Below, one piece after another: positions 29,501 to 37,717 of a stretch of DNA of 64,000 nucleotides (within the stretch, counting starts at the first letter, position 1; every line of letters begins with the position of its first letter). This DNA comes from Solen grandis (lineage: Eukaryota; Mollusca; Bivalvia; Adapedonta; Solenidae), in assembly GCA_021229015.1 (NCBI GenBank), contig CM037784.1, positions 65,189,223 through 65,253,222 on the forward strand. Direction: 5' to 3'. A program made the position numbers and the translations under genes. Under the pieces are notes generated by a model. The model saw only the letters and a program-made list of their open reading frames with translations, was not told the origin of the DNA and searched no databases.

Positions 29501-32500
29501 CCTTTACATTATGCTTTTGAGCTTGTGACCTTGACCTTTGACCTACTTTTGATAAAAAAAGCTGCAATGTGACAGGTTTACCTTTTGGTTAATCTGCTAT
29601 TACTCCTATGTGGTTCAATTGGATTGCTTCAATATTTGGACAGTTGCTTAAGTGGATGGACCTCTTCATTATACAGTTGACTTTGACCTTTGAAAAAGTC
29701 CCCAAAAATGTCCATAATAATATCAGGTCTTATATGTAAATAATTTTCAGTCACATTTATTTTTTTAACCCCTCCTCACAAAATGAAGTGGGACAATGTA
29801 GTAGTGACCTACCTGTCCTGTCACATCATGTCATATTTTAATTAACAGAAAGGGTGATATTCTTCATATTCAATGCAAGCTTTAGTATTTAGTATTGAAT
29901 GAAAAGTAAAATGTCCCTCATTTTCCAGATATTTTGTATCAACCATGGTGATAGTGACGCTCATGTACGTAGCATTTGGAAGTTGTGGATATGCGGTAAG
30001 TTGAGACACCAAGCTCTGATGGGGTGGCAGCCATGCAGCATACATGTCAACCACCAGTCTCAGGTTTCCAAGGCAACAAAGAGGCAAGAAAACAGGCGCT
30101 GGTTTGTTTGCCTGAATCCTGTGTGAGGATATCCAACCTTGGTCTGTGGTGTTAAAAGATGGCTGAAATCTGGCTTTAGAAGTCTGGTTTAACCTTTACT
30201 GCTCATGTTCATAAATTTGGTTTCTTACTCACCTGTTCTCTGTTAAGTTTTAGAGGAAAATATTCAGAACAACTGTTATTGCATGCATTGTGTCAGACTC
30301 CAGAACTGTTCAGACAGATAAGGCATAAAGTAAGATGTAGGGGATGGGACACTTATAGACCCAGGCTTCTTTTTTACTATGCTTCCAAGAAGAAAAGTAG
30401 GACCAAGTGGGCAAAAAAAAATGATCCACATTTCTTACCCGTACAATCAACATTCATGATTTGTAAATAATAACTTTTTAAAAGAGATATATTCTGCTCC
30501 TGCCTGCTTTTGTTTTGAGTAATGTTGTCTAGCAAGCTTTCTGGAATATTATGTCCAGTTTGAAGGAAAACTTCACATTAGGATAGTAAACCATACAGGG
30601 GGGTCATATATGGATGTTTAATCAAGGCCCTTCTAGGTCAAGGTCAATATGAATGATAGTCAGAGGCTGTACTGTCAAACAAAAGATATTTTGCAAGCTG
30701 TGTTTGCTGATTTACACTTATGCAACCAGAGTTACTTGACATCCGAGTGGTTCACCATATTTTATGGTCATATCAGTTACGAATGTTGTACCCAGTGCCC
30801 CAAAGGTCAAGGTCACATAATTGAATTTCTTCAGGTGGAATGTTAGTCTTTTTTGTGCAAGTAGAATAAGCATTAATTTTTTTAATCCATAAATCAATTT
30901 AGTTCAAATTATGGCCAATTTTTTAAAATTATCCTCAATGTTGCATGCCATAATTTTTCTGGCCAATGGCATTCTTTTGTTTAAGCTCTAAGCTTTATTT
31001 TTTTAGAATAACTATTGTTTAGATTTCTTCATGAGTTCAGCATGTTGATTCATTGATGCAGCTCTAGTTCTGTATGAAAATCATTTGCATGAGATCATTA
31101 GGTTTCACAATAGGATTGACCTCCTTTAGCCTGTTACCGGAATTGCATGGCCATGCTTCTGACTTGTGTGTTTGCCCTTTAAAATTTTGACACCATCTCT
31201 AGGTGGTTACTGTCTGTTTGTATGATTCTTTAAGGAATAATTGTAAATAAATCTTGCCATCATTTTTTACATCATAAAAAAATACAGGTATTGTGGAATA
31301 GCTGTACAATCTTTTTTGTGTCGCCTGCTGTAAGCAGAGGTGACACATAGGGATCACTTTTCCATTGTCTGTCTGTCCATCTGTCTGTCCTTCACACCTT
31401 TTCTGTCATGCTTCAGCAAATGACATATTTGTTCCAAAGAATTCTTGTTTTATTTATTTAATAGGGTAAACAAAGAATGGTAAATAACTTGCTTTAATTG
31501 AAGTTAAGCAGATATGACCAATATTTTAACAATCATCTTTTTAGCTCACCTGAGCATAGCTCAGGGTGAGCTTTTGGGATACTTGATTGTCCGTCGGCCG
31601 TCGTCCGACGTCCGTCAACAATTTGATGTTTACACACTAGAGGCCACAATTTTGATCCAATCTTCCTCAAACTTGGTCAGAATGTTAGTCTTGATGATAT
31701 CTTGAACCCTTTCGAAAATGGGTCAGGTTGGATCAAAAAGTAGGTCAGTAGGTCAAATCTTAGAAAAATCTTGTTTACACACTAGAGGCCACAATTTTGA
31801 TCCAATCTTCCTCAAACTTGGTCAGAATGTTTGTCTTGATGATATCTTGAACCCTTTCGAAAATGGGTCAGGTCGGATCAAAAAGTAGGTCAGTAGGTCA
31901 AATCTGAGAAAAATCTTGTTTACACACTAGAGGCCACAATTTTGATCCAATCTTCCTCAAACTTGGTCAGAATGTTTGTCTTGATGATATCTTGAACCCT
32001 TTCGAAAATGGGTCAGGTTGGATCAAAAAGTAGGTCAGTAGGTCAAATCTTAGAAAAATCTTGTTTACACACTAGAGGCCACAATTTTGATTCAATCTTC
32101 CTCAAACTTGGTCAGAATGTTTGTCTTGATGATATCTTGAACCCTTTCGAAAATGGGTCAGGTTGGATCAAAAAGTAGGTCAGTAGGTCAAATCTTAGAA
32201 AAATCTTGTTTACACACTAGAGGCCACAATTTTGATCCAATCTTCCTCAAACTTGGTCAGAATGTTAGTCTTGAATATCTTGAACCCTTTCGAAAATGGG
32301 TCAGGTTGGATCAAAAAGTAGGTCAGTAGGTCAAATCTTAGAAAAATCTTGTTTACACACTAGAGGCCACAATTTTGATCCAATCTTCCTCAAACTTGGT
32401 CAGAATGTTAGTCTTGATAATATCTTGAACCCTTTCGAAAATGGGCTGGGCCGGATCGAAAAGTAGGTCAATAGGTCAAATCTTAGAAAAATCTTGTTTA

Positions 32501-35500
32501 CACACTAAAGGCCACAGTTTTGATGCAATCTTCCTCAAACTTGGTCAGATTGTTTGTCATGATGATATCTCGAACCAGTTTGAAAATGGGTGGGGCTGGA
32601 TAGAAATGTAGGTCAGTAGGTCAAATCTTAGAAAAATCTTGTTTATACTCTGAGGGCAACATTTTTGGTCCAATCATCCTCAAACTTTGGCAGAATGTTT
32701 GTCATGATGATATCTTTTGTGGATGGGGTCAGAAAATTCCTGAACATTGTTTCACCTCATCATCTTAATTCTAAAGCAATCTGTTTTGTACAGGCAATGA
32801 ATGATACTTTTCTCAGGTGAGCGATCTAGGGCCATCTTGGCCCTCTTGTTATATAAATACCTCTAATTTGAAGCCTCTTTTGTGATGAATATTATGTACC
32901 TACTGTCCTTTTATTCAGCTAATTCTCTGTTATATGTTTCAGAAGGAAGTCATTTATGATCATAGACCAAAATTCTGTAGCTTAAAAATTATGGTATAGA
33001 ATATATTCAATGGACTTCAACAGACCTTTTGCATCTGTTTCTAAAATATTTCTTTATAATAATAAACTTGTTTTCAATATATGCTTACTTAAACTGCACC
33101 TGTTTGAAGAAAATATCCTTAAGATGAATCAAACTTAATTTCCTATCTTTAAGTGTTTGTTTTGATTCATGTAGCGGTGTTTTGAGACTGCCTCCTCTTA
33201 AAATAAGTCATATTCTTTTGGTTTTCTTTTTCAGTCCTTTGGAAAAGAAACCAATCAGATTATAACATTAAATTTACCACAAGGTAAGTTGGTCTTCCAT
33301 GTCTTGTATCCAATTATAATTATTTGTTCTGATCTTATTTCAGTTCTTGCTACTGCTCTTGAAATAGAAAGATGAAAAAAAAAAAAGAACTTGCTTGAGA
33401 AAAAACAACCCAAAGCAGGTCACTGCAATGTACTTCACTTAATGTATGTCTCAAGCATATTGTGTCAGTTTATACAACGACTTATAGGTTTTTTTCATAT
33501 TTACCAGTACATACATTTCCCTATGCATTAAGTACTATGTATCTGTAAATAGAAATTTCACTGACAATCTAAACAAATTTATGTGAAGTTCATAAATGAA
33601 AAAAAAAAAAAAGCTGAAATATTAATGTTACAAAATTTTTACTATTCTGTTCTTTTTTGTCTATTTTCACAGATTCTTCTTAACAAAATCACAAGTATTT
33701 TACATTGCTATTCTAATGTATGACCTTGACCCACAATTTTTTTTCAAGATTAACCATGTATAACATTGTTTCATTCAATTACAGGAGAATCTATAGACTT
33801 TTCCATGATAGTCAAGTCCTGCCTGTGCTTGGCACTGTTTTTCACCTACCCAGGTAAGTCAGCTGTTGATTTGTATGTAGAGGGTTAGGTCAAATTAGTC
33901 TGCCTTCTGTATCACATCAAGTTCTCACCATCGCTATCCTGAAAACTGGCCTTGGGAAAATAATTTCAGGCTGGAGTACAATCTCAGGTATTTTGTTATG
34001 GATAATATGGGCTTAAATGGAAATAATTGGCTTTTGAAAACCATATGAATAACATTATCTGTTATTACTGTAGAATCTCGTCACAATCTTTAAGTCTTAA
34101 GTATTCACTTTTTACAATAGTTTTCACAAATGTTTATTCCAAAAAGTGACCAGGATCCTATTCCCAAAGTCCCTGGAAAAATTCTTGTCTTATAGTGATT
34201 TATATTTTATGCTATATTGCTTAGAATAGAATGGTATTTGGAAATATATTTTTTATCCTATTTTTTTCCTGAAAGTCGTAATTATGGAGGAAGAATTCCT
34301 GACCTGCTGTTTGAATATTTCAGTAATGATGTTCCCGGTGATGAGCATCATGGATGGTTACCTCATCTGGGAGCCAGAAAAAAACAAGCTGAAGGGGGTA
34401 TGTAACTGTATATGGCATTATTGTTGTGTGTCAGGGAGGGATTCCAGTTGGTGCCCTGCATGTTCTCATATAATGTAGTACATGTATTACAGTGAGTTAA
34501 AGGAGCATGATATATTTTCTTAGATTTAAAATAAAAAAAATAAATAAAATTAAGAAGAAAGAAAAGACTTTTGAAATAATAATAAAAGATTTTTTTTTTC
34601 TAAGTATTGGGTAATGGTACATTGATTTGATCTGACAGCAATGATGTCTACTAGGTTGATAATGATAATGATGATTTATATGATGATATAATTATAACTG
34701 TAATGACGATATTAAAGATAGATTGATTTTGAACTTAATTCTGAACCTGATTCTGATATTGATGATGAGTCTGATGATGTCAATCTTGATGATATTGAAC
34801 CTGATTCTGATATTAATGATGAGTCTGTTGATGTCAATCTTGATGATATTGATCCTGATCTGGATTATTCATGTGAATCTGGATGTAATCTGATGATATT
34901 GAACACTTTCTATTAATATGATTGTTGAGCTCTTATGTATTGAACGTCTGAGGGTTGTTGATGGTAACTGATGAAGAGGATTGTGATATTAGGTTGTTGA
35001 TGTCCTTATGTTTAACTGATTGACATTAATGTGGTGGAGTCACCTGATGTATTACCTGATGTGATTAATGACTGTTGATTCAATCTGATGATATGAACTG
35101 ATTTTAAGATGGTGTAGAGATCTGATGTTATTGAACCTGATTGTGATATTAATGATGAGTCTGATGATGTCAATCTTGATGATATTGATCCTGATTCTGA
35201 TATTAATGATGAGTCTGTTGATGTCAATCTTGATGATATTGAACCTGATTCTGATATTAATGATGAGTCTGTTGATGTCAATCTTGATGATATTGAACCT
35301 GATTGTGATATTAATGATGAGTCTGTTGATGTCAATCTTGATGATATTGAACCTGATTGTGATATTAATGATGAGTCTGTTGATGTCAATCTTGATGATA
35401 TTGATCCTGACTGTGATTCTTCTGTTGAATCTGATCCTAATGATGATATTGAAGACTTTCCTATTAATATATGTGACCATGTTTCAGAACGTGCTGCGGG

Positions 35501-37034
35501 TGGCCATGGTGCTGATGACAGGGATGGTGGTGCTGATGATCCCTAGTTTCTCCAACATTATGGCCCTGGTGGGTGCCACCTGCTGCACCCTGCTGGCCTT
35601 CACACTGCCTGGCTTCTTCCATATGACGCTCTTCAAGGGGTAGGGATCTGATAGTTATACCCACAGACATGTTAACACTGATATACCATAATAATAATGA
35701 CACTGCTTAGTCTCTACCACCTAACTCTTTTCAAGGAGTAGGGCATCTGACTGTAAAGTACCATGTACATACACTTTATCTGTACATAAACAGATGTAAA
35801 ATACAGATATACATACACATATATATTCATAGAGGCATGCATTTAACAGATATGTATTTATACAGCTATGCATATAAAATATATACATGTGCAGATATAG
35901 AGATATATACAAACATAAGACATGTATTTTGAGACAATATGCATTTTATAATGTATAAAGACATGCATTTACAGAGGACGTATACAGATATAAAATCATT
36001 CATTTACATAGACCTTACTTTTTAATGAGATTCCAAAAATAAGACATAAGTATCATGACCACAGTTGGGCATTGGGTTTGTTTGACAAGATCTGATATTT
36101 AAGTGGAGTTAAAAGGAATTATTTCAATCATTTATATGCAAAAAATATTTGGTGAGATTATACACTTAAAGTGTTGTTGAACTTGTGTCCTAGTGGTTAA
36201 GGCATCCGCTTCGGGTGTGGGAGGTCGAAGGTTCAATCTCCGGCAGAGGAACATTCTGATATGGTCGGTTGGTGAGTCGCCAGCTAGTTAAAAAATGGTT
36301 ACCGTTTGTCTTCCTGCCTGGTGCCTGGCATGTAAAAGGGAACGGAGGAGGTAATTGTGAAAGCAAAGAGGTGTCTCATAGGTCAGCTTTGTGGCTCTTT
36401 CAATAGGTGTGACACTATAATAAACAAACACTTTTTATAGTAGCCTTATTCTCACCTTTGTTTTTCAGATCTCTAACCAAAAATCAAGTGTTCTTTGATT
36501 GGTTCATTATTGGACTAGGAATTATTGGGTAAGTTACATGATACGTTTTCAAGCATTGAAATGTTTCATGGTATTCAGTTTTATTTCATTGGTGAAGAAG
36601 GTAAAGGAAGAAGAAGTTTTTATTTATAAGTTGAGGATACATAAAAGCATATCAGATATTTGTTTAGTTCTCATACATTGTAATTTGTAAGAAAAACTGA
36701 CTTGTGTCTGGGGAGGTATTGGGTTTGATCCTAACCGCAACCTATCAAAGTCATTAAAAATGATACCTGTATATCTCTGTTGCTAAACGCTTAGCATTTA
36801 AAGATAGTTCCAGGATTTGCTTGTCTATGACTAAAATTTTAAACTTGGCAAAAAAAAAAAAAAGTGTTGATTTATTTAAAATAATTAGAGACTGCTTCAC
36901 TAATGATGTTTTCCCTTGGTTGGTTTAGGGCAATAATTGGAACCCTTGACACGTTAAGCCGGCTATCGACCCCAGGAGAGATAGACATAGCAGTGAAGGA
37001 CTCTGTTGTCAACACAACGGTCAGTCAGGCGTAA
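2432..37034 (+). CDS. SLC36/AVT3-like proton-coupled amino acid transporter, 17 coding exons
   Basis: Spliced gene encoding 464 residues; exon entries follow. Seen: the first segment has SFIGAGVLGLPFAFKEAG, matching TM1 of the SLC36/AAAP family, and later SYGDVGYHAMG and SQTGFCCAYIIFITENL match the segment before and within TM3. About 11 hydrophobic segments are visible (roughly residues 17-37, 41-66, 137-165, 176-195, 203-221, 233-255, 275-295, 317-340, 360-378, 382-403, 418-437), the usual number and length for this family. The start ATG has G at -3 and +4 and an in-frame TGA 15 bases upstream. All 16 junctions use GT/AG and join in phase. Known: these proteins move small neutral amino acids with protons across plasma, lysosomal or vacuolar membranes. 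Inferred: the same broad role here; substrate and membrane cannot be read. The loop at residues 67-135 is hydrophilic and acidic. It converges with the phosphatase gene downstream. Confidence 0.93.
2640..3055 (+). mobile_element. LINE 3'-end relic (CR1/Jockey-type reverse transcriptase C-terminus)
   Basis: The translated stretch SFFPYTVILWNSLPENIV followed by LLAFKQKLL matches the C-terminal end of many non-LTR retrotransposon polymerases (FFPRT-x-x-WNSLP then a short helix). Further on, after frame breaks, VIPERGVCAVYIDR and a stop match the usual 3' end of the same class, followed by a GATA-type tail. It is 5'-truncated, in transporter intron 1, and dead. Confidence 0.7.
2659..2712 (+). repeat. 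18-bp tandem repeat, three copies
   Basis: GATATCCCGCCACTTACA is repeated three times without change inside the LINE relic. The period is a multiple of three, so the surrounding frame is not broken. Confidence 0.95.
3690..4260 (-). repeat. Two adjacent copies of a tRNA-headed SINE-like repeat
   Basis: Copies at about 3700-3990 and 4010-4250 share order: a GTGCAGGTGTCA-type segment, a GTCCCAC segment, then an antisense tRNA-like head (reverse complement reads CTCAGTTGGTAGA and GGTTCAAGTCCC, like A and B boxes). The second copy is more decayed. Confidence 0.55.
5215..6302 (+). mobile_element. Tandem-array element, family 2, copy 1
   Basis: About six units of roughly 155-176 bp, each with GGTTAAAGTTTTGCATGCAA and a TATCTCAGTATCC segment. 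It begins GAATATGAGAGCTATTG and ends TTGAATAGTCGAGCGTGCTG with a CAGCTCTTGTTG tail. The left terminus is slightly truncated compared with the copy at 37718. No protein is encoded. Probably a non-autonomous DNA transposon. Confidence 0.7.
6702..6926 (+). mobile_element. SINE family A, 5'-truncated, with target-site duplication
   Basis: Contains the tRNA-type B box GGTTCGAATCCC, the middle domain with GAAGCCTTCCAGCTGG, and the tail TATGACTGAAATACTGTCG. It is flanked by a perfect 13-bp duplication CACGTCCCCATTA (6689-6701 and 6927-6939). The first part of the tRNA head is missing. Confidence 0.88.
7150..7199 (+). CDS. Transporter exon 2 (TM2)
   Basis: 50 nt between TTTTCAG and GTAAAA; enters phase 0 and leaves with two bases of a codon. 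Encodes AGIIEGTLVMSIVGII, which continues TM1 directly into TM2 as in SLC36 proteins. Confidence 0.9.
7444..7752 (+). mobile_element. SINE family B
   Basis: tRNA-like head (TTTTGGTTAGAGTG, GGGTTCAATACC), a body with GACATACCA and AATGGTATTGGTATAGC, and the tail CGACTGAAATACTGTTG. The same body recurs at 27289. Confidence 0.8.
8741..8918 (+). CDS. Transporter exon 3 (end of TM2, hydrophilic loop)
   Basis: 178 nt from GTTTCAG to GTAAGG. Completes TM2 (SVKSMILLIECKYRIL) and then encodes a charged loop rich in Lys, Glu and Ser. Leaves in phase 0. Confidence 0.9.
9376..9608 (+). mobile_element. TTAA-flanked MITE (piggyBac-like), copy 1
   Basis: 233 bp with perfect 18-bp terminal inverted repeats (CCCTTTCCCTCATAGAGA) and TTAA directly outside both ends. 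The centre has a palindrome, GCCTGCGAGTAACTCGCAGG. TTAA targets with CCC-starting ends are the mark of piggyBac-type transposition. No transposase is encoded. Confidence 0.85.
10430..10645 (+). mobile_element. Degenerate tRNA-headed SINE
   Basis: A-box-like GATTGGTAAGAGCC and B-box-like GTAAGTTTGATC are followed by a decayed body and a TTACTGAAATACTGTTTG tail. Related to family B but internally shortened. Confidence 0.5.
10735..12570 (+). repeat. Minisatellite with 50-56 bp monomers and a 162-bp higher-order unit
   Basis: Every monomer contains GTATCATGTGATAT, then TCAATATA and a TGGTTCAT segment. Between 10871 and about 11280 three monomer types (about 50, 56 and 56 bp) repeat in order, giving starts at 10871, 11033 and 11195, exactly 162 bp apart. 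From about 12340 the array is a single 54-bp type. The part from 11850 to 12340 has many one-to-few-base deletions. Confidence 0.93.
13322..13950 (+). repeat. Dispersed repeat with about 180-190 bp tandem units (AAGGTCA-rich)
   Basis: Starts with CTGTTTGTCTCTCTATCTGTCC and repeats a block containing TTCACCTCAGTGAGATGATG, CAAGGTCAC and GAAGGTCA. Three units can be made out. A related but separate stretch lies at 17130-17450. Non-coding. Confidence 0.6.
14398..14463 (+). other. Possible in-frame cassette exon in the transporter
   Basis: A 66-base block lies between a pyrimidine-rich TTTTCAG acceptor and a GTAAGG donor. It has no stop in the phase required between exons 3 and 4, so it could be included or skipped without breaking the frame. 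It would encode 22 very hydrophobic residues ending NIGTYK. SLC36 relatives have no membrane segment at this position, and adding one would invert the topology of everything after it. It could be a rarely used exon or a chance splice-like block. Confidence 0.3.
15719..16020 (+). repeat. Dispersed TGTCTGTCC-rich repeat
   Basis: GCTGTAAGCAGAGGTGACAC and AGGGATCACTTT recur at 31330 with the same order of CTGTCTGTCC-type runs and a TTCAGCA segment. A second related block begins with the hairpin CCCCTCCCACTGGAGGGG at 15900. Confidence 0.6.
16896..17048. mobile_element. Hairpin MITE flanked by TTAA
   Basis: Ends AAGTCCCTGTAATGGTTCC and GGAACCATTACAGGGACTT are inverted repeats with one small indel further out. 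The inner part also folds back (AACCAAGGTTTCCTAAGGAA against its inverse). TTAA lies at both outer borders (16892 and 17049). Confidence 0.8.
17749..18125 (+). repeat. 155-bp tandem repeat, about 2.4 copies
   Basis: CATACTTAATTTTTGTCC recurs at 17749, 17904 and 18060, each followed by AAAAGTATAAAAG and a TGGATAGATCTCATTGAGGG block. Confidence 0.85.
20360..20408 (+). CDS. Transporter exon 4 (pre-TM3 segment)
   Basis: 49 nt from TTTCAG to GTATGT, phase 0 in and 1 out. Encodes SSSTEPVNADISYGDVG; the SYGD motif is typical just before TM3 in SLC36/AVT3 proteins and supports joining exon 3 directly to this exon. Confidence 0.88.
20750..20880 (+). mobile_element. SINE family D fragment
   Basis: AAGTACTGGTCCAACCCAGG matches the body of the copy at 21895, without the tRNA head. 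Confidence 0.5.
21895..22090 (+). mobile_element. SINE family D, tRNA-headed
   Basis: Head with TAGTTCAGTGGTAAAGC and GTGAGTTTGAACCC resembling tRNA A and B boxes, then a body with AAGTACTGGTCCAACCCAGG. Body fragments recur at 20750, 37440 and, inverted, 45095. Confidence 0.7.
22377..22610 (-). mobile_element. TTAA-type MITE (piggyBac-like), copy 2
   Basis: 234 bp, the same element as at 9376 in the opposite orientation, with the same central palindrome (CCTGCGAGTTACTCGCAGG). TTAA is intact on the right; the left border reads ATAA. The terminal repeat has a few substitutions, so this copy looks slightly older or more decayed. Confidence 0.85.
22914..22979 (+). CDS. Transporter exon 5 (TM3 start)
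   Basis: 66 nt after GTTTTAG, donor GTAGGT, phase 1 in and out. Encodes YHAMGNTGRLLVDVAIIVSQ, the conserved start of TM3. Confidence 0.9.
24254..24314 (+). CDS. Transporter exon 6 (TM3 end)
   Basis: 61 nt after ATTTCAG. Encodes GFCCAYIIFITENLHF and a run of lysines; the donor chosen is AAAAG|GTTATG, since it restores an Arg codon with the next exon and no stop intervenes. The lysine run sits on an A-rich stretch, so the exact length deserves RNA support. Confidence 0.87.
24730..24810 (+). CDS. Transporter exon 7 (TM4)
   Basis: 81 nt after TTGCAG, donor GTTTGG, phase 2 in and out. Encodes YIWLLILLPPLALLTIPRHL, TM4 and the short loop before TM5. Confidence 0.9.
25391..25620 (+). mobile_element. 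SINE family A, diverged
   Basis: GGTTTGAATCCCGGCAGGGT, GAGGAAGCCTTCCAG and CTCTATGACTGAAAT identify family A. After the tail region a piece of the middle domain (GGCTTGTGGTAGGTCCGTG) appears again, suggesting rearrangement. Confidence 0.75.
26269..26346 (+). CDS. Transporter exon 8 (TM5)
   Basis: 78 nt after GTTTCAG, donor GTATGT, phase 2 in and out. Encodes SLLAQFSNLFAFAVVLWFDF, TM5. A tandem-array mobile element begins only 28 bases past the donor. Confidence 0.9.
26375..27257 (+). mobile_element. Tandem-array element, family 1, copy A
   Basis: Begins AGCTCACCTGAGC and ends with the inverse CTCAGGTGAGCG, followed by GGCCATCTTGGCCCTCTTG. The interior is five 145-bp units (marker GTGAACACTCTAGAGGCC at 26465, 26610, 26755, 26897 and 27042). 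No conserved protein. It sits in a transporter intron, 28 bases after a splice donor. Confidence 0.8.
27289..27584 (+). mobile_element. SINE family B with imperfect target-site duplication
   Basis: tRNA-like head (GGTAGCCAAG, GTGGGTTTAGTCCC), body AATGGTACTGGTATAGC and a CTGACATTCTGTTG tail as at 7444. TTCACTAGAAAAAAC before it and TTCACTAAAAAAC after it look like its duplication. Confidence 0.78.
28208..28277 (+). CDS. Transporter exon 9 (TM6)
   Basis: 70 nt after TTTATAG, donor GTAATG. Encodes VHPKKMKLKGLPFFLAISIY, aligning with the SLC36 stretch that leads into TM6. Leaves phase 0. Confidence 0.9.
28976..29040 (+). CDS. Transporter exon 10 (post-TM6)
   Basis: 65 nt after GTTTCAG, donor GTAAGT. 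Encodes GAGMILSLESSVAEDIRHRF, equivalent to the family's G-x-G-x-x-LPLEN-x-M region; here the usual LPLEN reads LSLES. Confidence 0.92.
29400..29720 (+). repeat. Short tandem duplication with GACAGTTGCTTAAGTGG
   Basis: TGACAGTTGCTTAAGTGGAT and CTTTGACCT-type segments occur twice about 165 bp apart (first near 29480, second near 29638). Non-coding and diverged. Confidence 0.6.
29929..29995 (+). CDS. Transporter exon 11 (TM7)
   Basis: 67 nt after TTTCCAG, donor GTAAGT. Encodes STMVIVTLMYVAFGSCGYA, TM7, closely matching the family pattern ending in G-x-x-GY. Confidence 0.92.
31322..31460 (+). repeat. Dispersed TGTCTGTCC-rich repeat, second copy
   Basis: GCTGTAAGCAGAGGTGACAC and the following TCTGTCTGTCC run match the copy at 15719. 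Confidence 0.65.
31543..32850 (+). mobile_element. Tandem-array element, family 1, copy B
   Basis: Same inverted ends as copy A (AGCTCACCTGAG, CTCAGGTGAGCG) and the same GCCATCTTGGCCCTCTTG tail. About eight units; ACACACTAGAGG starts at 31632, 31777, 31922, 32067, 32212, then 32355 and 32500, so 145 bp with one 143-bp unit. Inner units are nearly identical, outer ones diverged. Confidence 0.85.
33235..33283 (+). CDS. Transporter exon 12 (TM7-TM8 loop)
   Basis: 49 nt after TTTTCAG, donor GTAAGT. Encodes SFGKETNQIITLNLPQ; ITLNLP is a hallmark of SLC36 proteins before TM8. Confidence 0.92.
33785..33853 (+). CDS. Transporter exon 13 (TM8)
   Basis: 69 nt after ATTACAG, donor GTAAGT, phase 1 in and out. 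Encodes IVKSCLCLALFFTYP, TM8 with the conserved YP end. Confidence 0.92.
34324..34397 (+). CDS. Transporter exon 14
   Basis: 74 nt after ATTTCAG, donor GTATGT, leaves phase 0. Encodes VMMFPVMSIMDGYLIW followed by a charged loop. The next intron holds the 54-bp minisatellite. Confidence 0.9.
34730..35480 (+). repeat. 54-bp minisatellite, coding-like in several frames
   Basis: The unit reads DDIEPDSDINDESVDVNL in one frame. Because 54 is a multiple of three and the unit lacks stops, another + frame (very hydrophobic, MMSLLMSILMILNLILIL) and two antisense frames are also open. Clean units lie at about 34735-34860 and 35130-35400, with a degraded stretch between. The flank near 34870-34920 resembles that near 35410-35465, so a larger block was duplicated. 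Confidence 0.9.
35488..35639 (+). CDS. Transporter exon 15 (TM9-TM10)
   Basis: 152 nt after TTTCAG, donor GTAGGG. Encodes two membrane segments (VLRVAMVLMTGMVVLMIP and VGATCCTLLAFTLPGFFHM). The exon is GC-richer than its surroundings. The reading frame is open upstream through the minisatellite as far as 35125. Confidence 0.93.
36175..36425 (+). mobile_element. SINE family C, tRNA-headed
   Basis: CCTAGTGGTTAAGGCATCCG and AAGGTTCAATCTCCGG match A and B boxes. The body has GTGCCTGGCATGT, and the end has GGTGTGACACTATAATAAA. Only one copy is seen here. Confidence 0.65.
36469..36528 (+). CDS. Transporter exon 16 (TM11)
   Basis: 60 nt after TTTTCAG, donor GTAAGT, phase 2 in and out. Encodes SLTKNQVFFDWFIIGLGIIG, start of the last membrane segment. 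Confidence 0.92.
36690..36840 (+). mobile_element. SINE family B fragment
   Basis: TCATTAAAAATGATACCTGT and GATAGTTCCAGGATTTG match the middle of the family B body. Confidence 0.55.
36929..37034 (+). CDS. Transporter exon 17 (C-terminus, stop)
   Basis: 106 nt after GGTTTAG, ending in TAA. Encodes AIIGTLDTLSRLSTPGEIDI and a short polar tail ending SQA. The last membrane segment finishes here and the tail is cytosolic by the family model. Confidence 0.92.
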
Positions 37035-37439
37035 CAAAGCTTGCAGACATGTACAAAGCTCAAGTGATAGGGGGAATCTGAGAGTATAGCCCATATATTT
37101 TGTACCAGTGTATGTATCATAAGATAGGGGTTTATTTTGTTACATTGCCTCGTGGGGTGAGAATTTCTGTATTCTGATGGTATATCCTGTTTCTTATAAA
37201 AACAGTGGGTGTTTTGATTGTTATAGCGAATATAATTTTTTTGCGCCAGGTAGAAGTATTTGCTTACCGGTTAGTATTTAGACAGATCAGTGGGTATGGT
37301 TCTCTAAATTTTAATTGTTATAACAGAGTATATGTGTATATGTTTGGTATAAACATGACCTTAAAGGTATTGATTACTTGAAGAAGGTTGCCATGGTCAT
37401 TTGGTAGCGTAAATAACAAGAATCGGAAGATATTTAGTT

Positions 37440-37565
37440 TGAATCCATTCGGGGTAAGAATTTTTTACCTTCCCAGGCCCAAAGAACAGTTGAACCAGGA
37501 AACAACGAGATTGATTAGTTTAAGTTGTAAGAAGTGATTCAGTAGATTTAAAAAGAAATTAATTC
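37440..37565 (+). mobile_element. SINE family D fragment, diverged
   Basis: CCTTCCCAGGCCC, GTTGAACCAGGAA and AAGTTGTAAGAAGTG follow the order of the family D body in the downstream flank of the transporter. Confidence 0.4.
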
Positions 37566-37597
37566 AAGATTCCTTCAAAGTGTCCATTATCAAAGCA

Positions 37598-37603
37598 AAT
37601 AAA
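37598..37603 (+). promoter_or_regulatory. Candidate polyadenylation signal of the transporter
   Basis: This is the first AATAAA noticed after the stop codon, implying a 3' UTR of about 580 bases. It lies about 115 bases before the tandem-array element at 37718. No downstream GU-rich element was checked, so the call is tentative. Confidence 0.3.
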
Positions 37604-37717
37604 GATTTTCATTCAAGAATTTCAAAGCTAAAATCATGTGATACTGTCTTGCAGGAAATGCTCCATGTTGATATATTGAATCATGTACAGATTTCCTGGT
37701 TAATTTTGTTGTAGTAT

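Noticed and set aside
31541..32850. CRISPR array
   Set aside because: Regular spacing of 145 bp comes from contiguous tandem units, not short repeats with unique spacers, and the DNA is animal.
35012..35480. Minus-strand serine-rich protein (125-142 residues)
   Set aside because: These open frames are a by-product of a 54-bp repeat lacking stops; there are no splice or homology signals.
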